DNA of 64,000 bases from Yoonia litorea (GCF_900114675.1 NZ_FOZM01000005.1:36388-100387), one strand, 5' to 3'. Shown: positions 53,101-61,427, numbered from the stretch's first letter. The notes: generated from the sequence alone by a model not told the origin. A program made the numbers and translations.

Positions 53101-54368
53101 AACCGTGCGGGCAGGCGCAAGTCATCACTGCCCGTGTTTGAGGGCATGGGCGGGGCAACCGAGGCCATGGCGATGCTCTCGACGAGCGGCGTGGGATGTT
53201 CTTGCGCACCCGCGATCTCGATCCGCTGCGGACGGTAGCGCGCATAGATGTCCGAGATGGGCGTGTTGTCGCGCGGGATATCGAGGCTCTTGAAAGTGAG
53301 CGGGACAACGGCATTGGCCCGAGATTTGGAGGCGGCGACAGGCGCAGCAGCGGTCTTGCGCGGGGCAGATGATGGAACGATCGGTCGCGCATGAGGGATC
53401 GCTTCAGCCCGTTGGACGGGGCGCATCTCGGGCCGGGTCGCGGCAACTGCGTCGACAAAAGGAAGGGCTTCATCCAAGTCCCGGACACTGGCGCGGATCA
53501 TCTCGCCGTCCTCCTGCACCTTGTCGAAGACTATCAGCTGAGTTTCGACAGAGGTTCCGAGCTTGCGGTAGACCTGCCCCGGCATCGTCAGCGCCAAGCG
53601 CGGCGTCAGGAGACCGCAGGCGCGGGACCAATGCGCGGTATCGCGTTGGGGCGTGAATCCTGGTGGCATGATCGCCACCAGCCGCCCACCGGGCGCGAGA
53701 CGCTTTGCTGCCGCGATGAGGTGCTTGGCGGCGATGTGCTTGTCTCGGGAGCGATCGACCGAGGAGGCGAAGGGCGGGTTCATCACCACGACGTCGGGTA
53801 GAACCGGCGTCTGCAGCAGATCGTCGATATGCTCACCGTCATGGCCCGTCACCTCGTCACCGAAAGCCGCGCGCAGGAGGCGCTGACGAAAGGGGTCGAT
53901 CTCGTTGAGCAAAAGCGTGGCACCGGCCCGGGCGGCGAAAGCAGCCAGGGCACCAGTGCCAGCCGAGGGCTCCAGCACGGTTTCGCCCTCGCGGATCGCC
54001 GCGGCCCGCAAGACCAGCGCCGCAAATGGCAGCGGCGTGGAAAACTGCTGCAGCCGGATCTGCTGCTCGGAGCGGCGGGTTTCCGTCAAGAGCCGTGAGG
54101 CAAGCAGCCTTGCAGCGGCGATGTCACCTGCCGCGCCGTCCCCACGCAGCAGCACCTGAACAGCCGCGGCCTGCATCAGGTCATATGCCATGCGCCAGTC
54201 CCAGGCACCGCCGGCATCGCTGCCATGAAACGTCTCACGCATGATGCGCGCGAGCGCTGAGCTGCGCAGGGATTGGTTGTCGACCTCCGTGCCGATCTGC
54301 TCGAGGGCAGAGACTAGGTCAGCGGTTGAGATTGAGAGAGCCGGGTTTGCCGGTTTGGGCTTGGTCAT
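50106..54368 (-). CDS. Bifunctional DNA methyltransferase / strawberry-notch helicase
   Basis: A 1420-residue protein. Residues about 100-330 form an N6-adenine-type methyltransferase: motif I LEPSAGTGALA (133-143) and catalytic NPPF (197-200). Residues about 410-1250 form a strawberry-notch-type SF2 helicase with Walker A GDGTGCGKGRECAG (about 480-493) and FDEAHAMQNAAG (about 588-599), then VFYISATGATSVHN. The order methyltransferase-helicase resembles phage P1 DarB, which protects incoming DNA from restriction. On a conjugative element it may modify or clear the transferred strand. ATG 54368 is used; the frame opens at 54410. Confidence 0.85.
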   Translation of the reverse strand: MTKPKPANPALSISTADLVSALEQIGTEVDNQSLRSSALARIMRETFHGSDAGGAWDWRMAYDLMQAAAVQVLLRGDGAAGDIAAARLLASRLLTETRRSEQQIRLQQFSTPLPFAALVLRAAAIREGETVLEPSAGTGALAAFAARAGATLLLNEIDPFRQRLLRAAFGDEVTGHDGEHIDDLLQTPVLPDVVVMNPPFASSVDRSRDKHIAAKHLIAAAKRLAPGGRLVAIMPPGFTPQRDTAHWSRACGLLTPRLALTMPGQVYRKLGTSVETQLIVFDKVQEDGEMIRASVRDLDEALPFVDAVAATRPEMRPVQRAEAIPHARPIVPSSAPRKTAAAPVAASKSRANAVVPLTFKSLDIPRDNTPISDIYARYRPQRIEIAGAQEHPTPLVESIAMASVAPPMPSNTGSDDLRLPARLIEEGHLSEAQLETIIMAHDAHGRDLPGRFTIDDDQTKLTRVDDDPDARAYRLGYFLGDGTGCGKGRECAGLILVNWLSGRRKAIWVSKSATLIEDAIRDWTDLGGSPADIQPLSKWKPDQPVPMGDGILFVTYATLRSAGKCGTTRLSQILDWMGEDFEGVLAFDEAHAMQNAAGSEQGRGVKPSQQGLAGLRLQLAAPRARVFYISATGATSVHNLAYAARLGLWGQGPEYPFPSRESFVSAMEAGGVAAMEVVARDLKTLGLYTARALSFDGVEYDVLEHALTPAQIEIYDAYAGAFRTIHHNLEAALTATGVNDASGETNASAARASAKSRFESTKQRFFNHLLMGMKAPSIIRAIEDDLAAGNACVIQVVSTGESLLKRRLETMDSEDELVEGALTPRDYVLGYLEQAFPIHAQKLVEIDGNMVAETLRDETGALVVSREALALREAAMMELMTLAPIPSALDQILWAFGDEAVAEVTGRSIRPLKAADGHLFIEKRSLSSNSSETQAFMDGEKNILIFSDAGGTGRSYHAAQTAKNQKRRRHYLLEPGWRADAAIQGLGRTHRSAQVSAPFFRVCTSDVHGEKRFTSTIAKRLDQLGALTKGQRETGSQGMFREEDNLESPIARAALRGYFADLAAGRAAAMSYECFTDWTALRLVDKDGVLLEELPPIQRFLNRVLALPIHMQNALFAEFMRRIADHTERARAAGTLDLGVETLRGERIEQVSTEDLWTCPKSGAVTRIIGLEVTDPVHVLSADDALSRNPDKRPMVNRASGRAALISARPMQMYDEDIVTLMRKAVRSNGSSYLEETRFEASAWEEIGKPEFAGLWDAEAASLPKTTTTKLYLLTGLLLPIWKDIPTTNERIYRVTPDGATAMIGRTLSEEGAAALRARFLVSNPQTPQEMLTAALGTTAPVDLGRGLTLTRRRVAGEMRLELSGADKGMIDGLKALGCFTEIIAFQLRVFLPHGDGIDTESILARIVGQRAAMTAEQAA

Positions 54369-54699
54369 GCGGATTTTCCTTTGGATCAGGGTTTGAGTTC
54401 CAAAGGACAAAAAGCCCGCTTTTGCTTTTCAGGATGACGGGCCCGAAAGCTATTAACAAGGGCGGGCCGTCAACGCGGTCCGCCTTCCTCAGCAACAAAG
54501 AGAAAGCCACGCAGCAAAACCGCCGAACTTGTTGATCAATAGAGCCGACATTGAGGCAGCGCGCGGCGATCGACCGCTAGGAGCCCAGAGTGAGCGATGC
54601 TGCGCGCTCCACCAATGTCAGTTTTGGTGGTGATCGGCGAAATTGTGTATTTTTGGAAGCACCGCCAAAAGCTCTACAAAGTGTTCGCGGTGCGCGGTA
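54369..54699. other. Gap between the backbone and the metal cassette
   Basis: About 330 bases without a supportable gene. It contains the promoter of the large methyltransferase/helicase gene on the right and the 3' side of the cytochrome gene on the left. It is a probable insertion boundary because gene content and codon use change here, but no direct repeats were found. Confidence 0.4.
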
Positions 54700-55245
54700 T
54701 CACGGGAACCCCGCACGCATGTATGCGATGATTTTCCAGATTTCTTCTTCAGTCAGCGCTTCCCTGAAGGCTGGCATTTCTGTTCCGAAGCGCTGACCGC
54801 CCTCAGAAATTGCCCAGAGCAGATACTCGTCTCCCGACATCGGCATCTGAACAAACCATCTAAGGAGAGCCGGAGAAGGCACGAGAGACCGACCGGCCTC
54901 ACCATCCCCGAGACCCTCGGCTCCATGACAACTTGCGCAGTTCGTTGTGTATAGCGTCTGGCCTTCCGCGATAACTTCAGGCGTCGCGCGAATAGTGCTC
55001 CGAGCGCCCCGATAAGCTGCGGGCACGCCCTCGTTCATGTAAGTCCAATGTCGTTGCATGCGCTGTTGCTGGCCCGGACCCATGTTGCCGTGTCCCCAGC
55101 CAGGCATGCGTTCAGACCACATGTGGTTCGGTCCCATTGGCCCGTGACCCCACCAATCGCCTCGCTGCTGCTGTGCGAAGGCTACAGTAGCAGAGATCAT
55201 ACACACCGCAACCATACCAAAATAGCGTGATTTATGCTGCTTCAT
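54700..55245 (-). CDS. Exported c-type cytochrome
   Basis: The 181-residue product has a signal peptide (ending VAFAQ), a Trp/Gly/Met/His-rich linker (GHGPMGPNHMWSERMPGWGH) and one cytochrome c domain with the heme motif CASCH (about residues 100-104). EMPAFREALTEEEIWKIIAY carries the axial Met. The linker resembles copper-binding regions. ATG at 55245 has AAGGAGA eight bases upstream. It is followed by, and probably co-transcribed with, nothing downstream; the DUF411 gene lies upstream on the same strand. Confidence 0.88.
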   Translation of the reverse strand: MKQHKSRYFGMVAVCMISATVAFAQQQRGDWWGHGPMGPNHMWSERMPGWGHGNMGPGQQQRMQRHWTYMNEGVPAAYRGARSTIRATPEVIAEGQTLYTTNCASCHGAEGLGDGEAGRSLVPSPALLRWFVQMPMSGDEYLLWAISEGGQRFGTEMPAFREALTEEEIWKIIAYMRAGFP

Positions 55246-55283
55246 AGTCTTCTCCTTATGGTTTCCGATCAATGAAATTGCCG

Positions 55284-55751
55284 TCAGGCTGCTTCGTAAC
55301 TCGTGAACACTTCGGTGTTACCGTCGCGCCGGATCAGAAATACATCGTAGGCTTCACGCTGATCTTCTGGCCCCATTCCGGGTGATCCATAGGGCATGCC
55401 GGGAACGGCGAGACCGACTGCGTCTGGGCGTTCGTCCAGAAGGCGACGAATGTCTGCTGCGGGCACATGGCCCTCGATCATATAGCCTTCGATCTCGCCT
55501 GTGTGGCACGATATCATCTCTTGGGGGATGCCATTGTCCAACTTGTGTCGGACCAGCAGTGTTCCAAAGCTGCGCTCCTCGGTCACACGGAAGCCTTCAG
55601 CCCGAAGAATATCAGCCCAAACCCGGCAACAGCTGCAATTCGGGTCCTTAAGAACGTGGATCGACGGAGCTCCCTGCGCAATCGCGGCGAAGGGTGCAAT
55701 GCTGGTAAGACCTACAGCGGCTATAATAATTTGACGGCGCGTTACATCCAT
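55284..55751 (-). CDS. DUF411 metal-binding protein
   Basis: A 155-residue exported protein: signal with twin-arginine-like start (TRRQIIIAAVGL), then the DUF411 core with KDPNCSCCRVWAD (Cys-x-Cys-Cys) and ISCHTGEIEGYMIEGHVPAA and GMPYGSPGM. The cysteines and methionines suit copper; DUF411 genes recur in copper-resistance islands. It lies 38 bases from the cytochrome gene on the same strand, forming a likely two-gene unit. Confidence 0.86.
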   Translation of the reverse strand: MDVTRRQIIIAAVGLTSIAPFAAIAQGAPSIHVLKDPNCSCCRVWADILRAEGFRVTEERSFGTLLVRHKLDNGIPQEMISCHTGEIEGYMIEGHVPAADIRRLLDERPDAVGLAVPGMPYGSPGMGPEDQREAYDVFLIRRDGNTEVFTSYEAA

Positions 55752-55802
55752 ATCAGTCGTCCTTTAGCTCTGTCCTAGTCTATTTCATCGCTTAGTGGCT
55801 GC

Positions 55803-56159
55803 TTATCTCCCGCGATAGTTGTCGCAGGCCTCAACGCCCCCTGCGACCACATCGAGAAGTGCGTCCACATCGCTCAACAGCGTTGCGATACGTGCGCTAC
55901 TGATACGGTAGCGGATGAAGCGCCCATCTCGGTCGCTGTTGACTAGCCCGCACTCCAACAAGCATCGCAAGTGGTTGGATACGTTTGGTTGTGATAGTCC
56001 CGTACGCTCGACGAGTTCGTGAACAACCAGCGGCTCCCCGCACAGCGCGCCGAGAATAGACAAGCGGCTTGGGTCGGCAAAGCCGCGAAATAGTTTTGCG
56101 CGTTGTTCAATGGTACCGACCTTGCGGTCCACAACGATCTGCATCATATCATTGCTCAC
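55803..56159 (-). CDS. ArsR/SmtB-family metal-responsive repressor (CmtR-like)
   Basis: A 118-residue winged-helix repressor with LFRGFADPSRLSILGALCGE and the recognition helix TGLSQPNVSNHLRCLLECGL. Cys66 and Cys70 in the recognition helix region plus Cys112 reproduce the Cd/Pb site of CmtR (Cys57, Cys61, Cys102). The start given is GTG; ATG at 56147 is possible. It is divergent from the CDF-LspA genes and probably represses them until Cd, Pb or Zn binds. Confidence 0.85.
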   Translation of the reverse strand: MSNDMMQIVVDRKVGTIEQRAKLFRGFADPSRLSILGALCGEPLVVHELVERTGLSQPNVSNHLRCLLECGLVNSDRDGRFIRYRISSARIATLLSDVDALLDVVAGGVEACDNYRGR

Positions 56160-56165
56160 TGATAT
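56146..56165. promoter_or_regulatory. Inverted repeat at the ArsR start, candidate operator
   Basis: ATATCA and TGATAT, perfect arms eight bases apart, overlapping the 5' end of the repressor gene and lying 39 bases before the CDF start. Its right flank GATATATTATCC also shares ATATATTATC with the 16-bp dyad family. Confidence 0.5.
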
Positions 56166-56203
56166 ATTATCCTTTGATCCACTTTAGCAGGAGAACTGCG
56201 GTC

Positions 56204-57052
56204 ATGGCCAACTCAGAAAGCGCGATAGCAGATATCCCATCCTTCCGTTACCGCGTTTCCGGCATGGATTGCGCCAAGGATGCCGCCCAGATCGAGCGGG
56301 CGGCGCAATCTGCGGGTATCGCGCCTGACGCCGTGAAAGTGTCTACTGCAACGCACATAATGACTTTGACAGCTCCCGAAGCGCGCTTGCCGGAAATTGA
56401 AAAAGCCGTCGAGACAACAGGGTATGGGTTTGACCGCATCGAGAGCGACGAAGATATTCAGCAAGGTACGGCCCATCAGGACCCTGGCTATCGCCGCGCA
56501 CTCTGGATCGTTGTGATCCTGAATGTTGGTTATGGTGTTCTTGAAATGATCGGCGGGTTCATTGCCGGGTCACAGGCCGTGAAGGCCGACGCGCTGGATT
56601 TCATCGGCGACGGCGCAATCACCTTCCTCGGCCTGTTGGCCATCGGCTGGAGCCTCGCTTGGCGAGCGCGGTCGGCCCTGATCCAGGGCATCTTCCTCGG
56701 CCTGCTTGGTCTTGGAGTCTTTGGCACGACCATCGTAAGGGCATTCGAGCCGACAACCCCAGACGCCACTTTGATGGGGATTCTGGGCCTGATTGCTCTT
56801 GTGATAAATGTCATCTCCGTGCTGCCGTTGCTGCGGTACCGCAAGGGCGACGCGAACATGCGCGCTGTCTGGCTGTTCTCGCGCAACGACGCCATCGGCA
56901 ACGCCGCAGTCGTTATCGCCGCCGGGCTGGTGGTTTGGCTAGGCAGCGCTTGGCCCGATCTCATCGTAGCCTTCGGGATCGCCGGACTGTTCCTGCACTC
57001 GTCATGGGCGATCATCCGCGACGCGCGGGCCGATCTGAAGGCGGTGGCATGA
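56204..57052 (+). CDS. CDF-type transporter with N-terminal HMA-like domain
   Basis: A 282-residue protein. Residues 10-80 form a heavy-metal-associated domain (YRVSGMDCAKDAAQIERAAQ) in which the second cysteine of MxCxxC is Asp. Six membrane helices follow, with DALDFIGDG (DxxxD) in helix 2; in helix 5 the histidine position of HxxxD is Phe (LFSRNDAIGN) by my alignment. It is a close relative of the transporter at 12399. ATG at 56204 is preceded by AGGAGAA. Likely exports Cd, Zn or Pb under ArsR control. Confidence 0.84.
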   Translation: MANSESAIADIPSFRYRVSGMDCAKDAAQIERAAQSAGIAPDAVKVSTATHIMTLTAPEARLPEIEKAVETTGYGFDRIESDEDIQQGTAHQDPGYRRALWIVVILNVGYGVLEMIGGFIAGSQAVKADALDFIGDGAITFLGLLAIGWSLAWRARSALIQGIFLGLLGLGVFGTTIVRAFEPTTPDATLMGILGLIALVINVISVLPLLRYRKGDANMRAVWLFSRNDAIGNAAVVIAAGLVVWLGSAWPDLIVAFGIAGLFLHSSWAIIRDARADLKAVA

Positions 57053-57558
57053 ACAGCCGCGTTCTCGGTGGGCTTTGCGCCATCGCCGCGTTTGGTGTTG
57101 ATCAGGGCACCAAGGCTCTTGCCCTGAACTCCCCGGCGCTTGAGAACGGGGTCGAGGTTCTGCCCTTTCTCAACCTCGTGCGGGTTTTGAACGATGGGGT
57201 CAGCTTCGGTATGCTCGGCGGGGTCGTACCCTGGTGGGGTCTGGTCGCACTTGCTGCCGTGGTCGTGGCATGGCTGCTGATCTGGCTGTGGAAGGCTCCG
57301 GACAGGCTGACAGGTGCGGCGCTCGGTCTGATCATCGGAGGCGCGCTTGGCAATATCCTTGACCGTCTGCGCTATCAGGCCGTCCCTGACTTTCTCGACT
57401 TCCATTACGGGTCATACCACTGGCCGTCCTTCAACTTGGCTGACGTGGCGATCTTTTGTGGGGCAGCATTGCTGTTCTGGGACAGCTTTCGCACCTCGAA
57501 AGTCAGGCCGGAAAATCGGGAACAAGACAATCGCAAGGGAGATGTCACGGGGGGATAA
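57049..57558 (+). CDS. lspA: Lipoprotein signal peptidase II
   Basis: The 169-residue product has four membrane helices with the catalytic aspartates in GNILDRLRY and FNLADVAIF, plus the DQGTK start signature and VRVLNDGVSFGM. It removes signal peptides from lipoproteins. It overlaps the CDF stop by four bases, so it is a specialised copy tied to metal resistance; similar LspA genes (PbrC) occur in lead-resistance operons. The frame is open far upstream, but 57049 is the family start. Confidence 0.9.
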   Translation: MNSRVLGGLCAIAAFGVDQGTKALALNSPALENGVEVLPFLNLVRVLNDGVSFGMLGGVVPWWGLVALAAVVVAWLLIWLWKAPDRLTGAALGLIIGGALGNILDRLRYQAVPDFLDFHYGSYHWPSFNLADVAIFCGAALLFWDSFRTSKVRPENREQDNRKGDVTGG

Positions 57559-57595
57559 CAGCTAACAGGCAAAGAACTTTGGGAGGGAATTCGGC

Positions 57596-58117
57596 TTGAG
57601 ATTTTTGGATTGGATTGACCGTGGCATTCGCGGCATCGGCGTCGTGACTGCGTGGCTGACAGTTGTTTCGATTGCTGCTTATGGCGCGCTTCAGATGCTG
57701 GATCGCAAGCTACAACTTGGCGTGTCGAGCTATTTGCCGGACCTGTCCACGTCACTGCTGTTCATCCTAATTTTCTTGACCTTTGGGTATACCTATCTGC
57801 GCGACGGTCACGTGCGCGTTGATGTTCTTCGCAGACATTGGTCCGCCCGCCGCATTGCTTGGATCGAACTGATTGGCGGCCTTTTTGTCCTTCTGCCGCT
57901 CGCCGCCATCCTGACCTACTACGGATGGGACGGCCTGATGCGCACCACAAAATACGCCGAGACCCAAGTGTGGGCACAACGCATAGCGGGGGTCATAGGC
58001 CCCATCTTGCTGGCTTTTGCGGGGATGATCGTCGCCCTTCGCAACATCGGCTTTCTGGCAGGGAGACGTGCGCAAGGCGCACCGGACCAAGCAAGCGGCC
58101 TGCACAATGGTGAATGA
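57596..58117 (+). CDS. dctQ: TRAP transporter small permease DctQ
   Basis: A 173-residue protein with four membrane helices and FGYTYLRDGHVRVDVLRRH, the DctQ signature. It couples with DctM to drive solute uptake with sodium or proton gradients. TTG at 57596 has GGGAGGGA eight bases upstream. It starts 38 bases after lspA, close enough for one transcript. Its stop overlaps the dctM start. Confidence 0.88.
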   Translation: MRFLDWIDRGIRGIGVVTAWLTVVSIAAYGALQMLDRKLQLGVSSYLPDLSTSLLFILIFLTFGYTYLRDGHVRVDVLRRHWSARRIAWIELIGGLFVLLPLAAILTYYGWDGLMRTTKYAETQVWAQRIAGVIGPILLAFAGMIVALRNIGFLAGRRAQGAPDQASGLHNGE

Positions 58118-59480
58118 GGTCCTCACGGTTGCCATGCTTGTCGTGATGGCGATTGGGGTTTTCAGTGGCTTTCCGGTGGCGCTGGTGCTCGCGGGGACAG
58201 GCTTCTTGGGGTTTGTCGCTGCGGTTTGGGTGGGGATCACTGATTTTCAGCATCTGGGGCTGATCTACCTGCGGGCCCGTGGTGTACTGACCAATGAATC
58301 AGTCCAATTCACCAGCGTTCCAATGCTGATTTTTCTTGGCCTGATCCTGAATGCCAGCGGCGTTGCCGAAACCATGTTTCGCTTGCTGGGGCGTCTTCTG
58401 ACAGGCGTTCCCGGTCGCTACGCCATTGCGACTTTGCTGATCGGCCTCGTTCTTGCGCCCGCCGCCGGGGTGATCGGTGCTTCCGTCATAACTGTGGCGT
58501 TGGTGGCCTATGCCCCGATGATGGCGTCGGGCTACGCACCGCGAACCGCAGGAGGCGCTGTCGCAGCTTCTGGAGCATTGGGTGTCGTGTTCCCGCCAGC
58601 CGTGATGCTGTTCTTCATCTCGAACGTGTTCTATCTGCGCATCGGATTGATGTATGTGGCCCTCATCGTACCTGTGCTTCTGATGGTCATGGCCTTCGCG
58701 GTCTACTTTGCGGTCACCTTGAGAAAAACGGTCGAAATCCCGCTGGACGCACCCAAGACCAATCTTGTGTCAGACCTCTTGTTTGTACTCGCGTCTGTCG
58801 CGGTTATCGCATCCATTCCGCTCAGCATCATTCTGGGCTTTGCGACACTAACAGAGGCGGCTGGAGTAGGGGTGTTTGGCGCGCTTTTGGTTGCTCTGGC
58901 GCGAAAGCGTCTGTCTTTCTCGTCGTTAAACTCTGTCACGGTGCAGACAAGCACGATGACGTCGATGGTCTTCTTCATCGTACTTGGCGCATCGGTGTTT
59001 TCGCTCAGTTTCCACCTCGTTGGTGGACCAAATGTGATCTTCGACTGGATATCCGCATTCGATCTCACCCGGTGGGAACTGTTGGCCATGCTCCTTGGCG
59101 TGATCATCATACTTGGGTTTGTTTTTGACTGGATCGAGGTGCTGCTGGTCTTTGTACCCGTACTGATGCCGATTATTTCAGAGCTCGACTTCGCAGATCA
59201 CGTCGGCTCTGCCTACTTTGCACAAATCTGGATCGCTGGCCTGATAGCCTTGGCGTTGCAGACGTCTTTTCTGACGCCCCCTTTCGGTTATGCCCTGTTC
59301 TTTGCCAAGATGGCCGCACCGAAGGGTATCAATCTGTCTGATATCTATCGCGGAGCGGTACCCCTTGTTGCCATTGAGATTGCATTGATCGCGGCGCTGA
59401 TCTCGTTTCCTCAGCTTATCACTTGGCTGCCCGAAATGGCCCTTGGGGATGCCGATGCGCCGCAATTGATACAGCGGTGA
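58107..59480 (+). CDS. dctM: TRAP transporter large permease DctM
   Basis: A 457-residue protein with about twelve helices and the DctM features VFSGFPVALVLAGTGFLGFV, TGVPGRYAIATLLIGLVLAP and GVVFPPAVMLFFISN, then FDWIEVLLVFVPVLMPII. It forms the transport pore. The frame is open from 58068 but ATG 58107 begins the protein. No DctP substrate-binding gene lies nearby, so the ligand cannot be guessed from context. Confidence 0.9.
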   Translation: MVNEVLTVAMLVVMAIGVFSGFPVALVLAGTGFLGFVAAVWVGITDFQHLGLIYLRARGVLTNESVQFTSVPMLIFLGLILNASGVAETMFRLLGRLLTGVPGRYAIATLLIGLVLAPAAGVIGASVITVALVAYAPMMASGYAPRTAGGAVAASGALGVVFPPAVMLFFISNVFYLRIGLMYVALIVPVLLMVMAFAVYFAVTLRKTVEIPLDAPKTNLVSDLLFVLASVAVIASIPLSIILGFATLTEAAGVGVFGALLVALARKRLSFSSLNSVTVQTSTMTSMVFFIVLGASVFSLSFHLVGGPNVIFDWISAFDLTRWELLAMLLGVIIILGFVFDWIEVLLVFVPVLMPIISELDFADHVGSAYFAQIWIAGLIALALQTSFLTPPFGYALFFAKMAAPKGINLSDIYRGAVPLVAIEIALIAALISFPQLITWLPEMALGDADAPQLIQR

Positions 59481-59803
59481 GTGATGTAGCCTGCAGCGGG
59501 GGAAAGCATTCCCTTGTGGGTTCTCTAGGTTTAACCGTTTTTTCGGATTGAGCTGAAGCGGCCACTGGCGCAGCCGCAGCGAAATGGTGCTTAGTCCGCA
59601 TCTTACCAGTTCGTACACGACGCAGCGAACGGCAGGTGTACGGATATGGTGGGACTTCTGAGAATTTCATCGTACCAGCCATCTTGCACACCAATATCGC
59701 CCATTTCACTCGGCTCAAAGGTGACGGGAGATTGTAACGAAGACCCCCCCTTATAGACAGCCTAAATGTAGGTGACCTACCCCCCTCTGGCATTCGACCG
59801 CAC
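59481..59803. other. Gap after the TRAP genes
   Basis: About 320 bases without a supportable gene; a 135-codon frame on the - strand (59419-59826) has low-complexity, shadow-like sequence and no homology I recognise. Probable right boundary of the metal/TRAP cassette. Confidence 0.45.
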
Positions 59804-60322
59804 TTACCGATCGGGCACCGCTTCAAGGGAAGTTTCGAACCGCTTGCCCGCCGCTGCAGCTTCTTTCAAGAGCGCGTCGAAATTGTCAGGTGGATTTCCA
59901 TCCTCCAGCATCCCTTTGAACGTCGCATAGGCATCCGTCTTGCTGCCGTAGGCGCGCAGGGTCTTATCGTCGTTCACCCAGGCCACCACAATGACCTTCG
60001 CATCGCTGTTGAAGCGGTAGAACAAGCGATACTGCTGGAAGAATTTCGCCCGGAACCAGTGCTTGCGGTGATCGCCGAGCGTGCCGCCTTGCCGGAAGGC
60101 GGCGGCACCCGGATCTGCCGGTATGGCCTCGGTGACCAGCTTGAAGATGGCGGCCAGCCGTTTCGTCGGGTTTTTCTTGCGCCAGCTCTTAGGATCGCGT
60201 GCCTTACGCGCCTCGACCTCTTCAATCAGCCCTTCGAGCTGATCCAGAAAGAGCGGATGCGCATAAATCGACCATCCGTTTACGACAAGGGGCGCTTGGG
60301 CGGGCACGCTATCGCCGCTCAT
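59804..60322 (-). CDS. yhaV: YhaV-type toxin of a type II toxin-antitoxin system
   Basis: A 172-residue RelE-superfamily ribonuclease of the YhaV group: VNGWSIYAHPLFLDQLEGLI, KRLAAIFKLVTEAIPADPGA, then FRQGGTLGDHRKHWFRAKFF and QYRLFYRF, the conserved core. It cleaves mRNA when the antitoxin decays. Its start overlaps the antitoxin stop (ATGA). It would stabilise the replicon or act as an abortive-infection device. Confidence 0.92.
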   Translation of the reverse strand: MSGDSVPAQAPLVVNGWSIYAHPLFLDQLEGLIEEVEARKARDPKSWRKKNPTKRLAAIFKLVTEAIPADPGAAAFRQGGTLGDHRKHWFRAKFFQQYRLFYRFNSDAKVIVVAWVNDDKTLRAYGSKTDAYATFKGMLEDGNPPDNFDALLKEAAAAGKRFETSLEAVPDR

Positions 60323-60645
60323 TCATCCTCGAGCGATAGCGGCGCATCGAGATCGACGTCAACGTCTCCGACCAGTGCTGCAAGACGGTCATGCAAAGCC
60401 CCATCGAACGCCCGAATGCGGTCCGGATGCGCCTTGATATCGGCCTCGACAAAATCGAGAAAGGCTCCGAGCACGGGATCTTCCTCGTCGCTGCGCACGG
60501 GCTCGATATAGACCCTGCCACTCGGCTCGGTACAGTAACGAATCTGGTCGCCCTTGCCCAGCTTGAGCTGTTTGCGCACACCCGCCGGCACGGTCGTCTG
60601 ATACCGATCCGTGAGTTTCGAGACATCTTGTGCGAGCGCTGTCAT
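60319..60645 (-). CDS. prlF: PrlF-type antitoxin
   Basis: A 108-residue SpoVT/AbrB-fold protein: KLTDRYQTTVPAGVRKQLKL, then GKGDQIRYCTEPSGRVYIEP. The swapped-hairpin domain binds its own promoter and an acidic C-terminus (DVDLDAPLSLEDE) neutralises the toxin. ATG at 60645 is the family start; the frame opens at 60702. It precedes yhaV, as in the E. coli pair. Confidence 0.92.
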   Translation of the reverse strand: MTALAQDVSKLTDRYQTTVPAGVRKQLKLGKGDQIRYCTEPSGRVYIEPVRSDEEDPVLGAFLDFVEADIKAHPDRIRAFDGALHDRLAALVGDVDVDLDAPLSLEDE

Positions 60646-60770
60646 GGCAGTCTCCTGAAAGAAAAGGGTCTTTGCTGTCTGTGGCAGGTAATGCATTTGC
60701 ATTGCCTTGTCAAGACAAGCCGCAGCATCTGCTGTCGCCGGGCAGGTCGATGAACCGTCCGGCGCAGGAC

Positions 60771-61427
60771 CTAATTTCGCCCCGCCAGGAACTCCGCCAG
60801 CACCGGGCTAGCCGCACCTTTCGCGGAGCTGAGCAGCTCCGAGCCCGCAAGCGAGGCCTTCGACAGGCGTACGAGCCCACCAGTTTCCTCGATGCGGTAG
60901 CAGCGGCGCTTTTGCCGCCCGCGCCTGTAGTGGGTCGCGGTGACAATCTGGCAGGTACTGCCATCGGTGAGCGTCACAGGTGCTGCGAGCTTGATCTTGT
61001 CGCCTTCCTCGTAGTCCGGGATCGCAGCCCAGTCCTGGCAGCGCTGGCGCCAGGCATGAGCATAGCTGTCTGGGTCTTTCAGCTCGGACAGCAGGGCCAA
61101 TAGGCTCAGTGGCGCGCGGGATTCGACCGGTCTCGCGCTTTCCTCCATGTCCTTGTAGCCCCAGCAGCCGTCATCGTATCGGGTGAGGAAGACAGCCCCA
61201 AAAGTGATCGACCCATCCGCATCGGTCACATAGGTCGTGTCCTCGACCTGGGTGCCGTCGAGATTGGTGACCCTTGCCGCCGCATACCAGGTGGAGCCCA
61301 CCTTGCAGGCTTTGACCAGTTCCGTCTTGCGCCTTTCGCCATGAGAGGTGCACAGCCGAGCAATCTCCGCTTTCTCATCCGCGTAGGTCTGGACGCGGCC
61401 GTCGGTATAGAAGAGCCAACCCATCAC
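60771..61427 (-). CDS. DUF6927 protein
   Basis: The 218-residue product starts MMGWLFYTDGRVQTYADEKA, with GWLFY characteristic of DUF6927, and has a conserved middle (KACKVGSTWYAAARVTNLDG, then VFLTRYDDGCWGYKDMEES). The family is plasmid/ICE-associated and uncharacterised. It overlaps the preceding gene's stop by four bases. Confidence 0.75.
   Translation of the reverse strand: MMGWLFYTDGRVQTYADEKAEIARLCTSHGERRKTELVKACKVGSTWYAAARVTNLDGTQVEDTTYVTDADGSITFGAVFLTRYDDGCWGYKDMEESARPVESRAPLSLLALLSELKDPDSYAHAWRQRCQDWAAIPDYEEGDKIKLAAPVTLTDGSTCQIVTATHYRRGRQKRRCYRIEETGGLVRLSKASLAGSELLSSAKGAASPVLAEFLAGRN

Noticed and set aside
59419..59826. A 135-codon - strand frame between dctM and yhaV
   Set aside because: Overlaps dctM and yhaV ends, low complexity, no recognised family.
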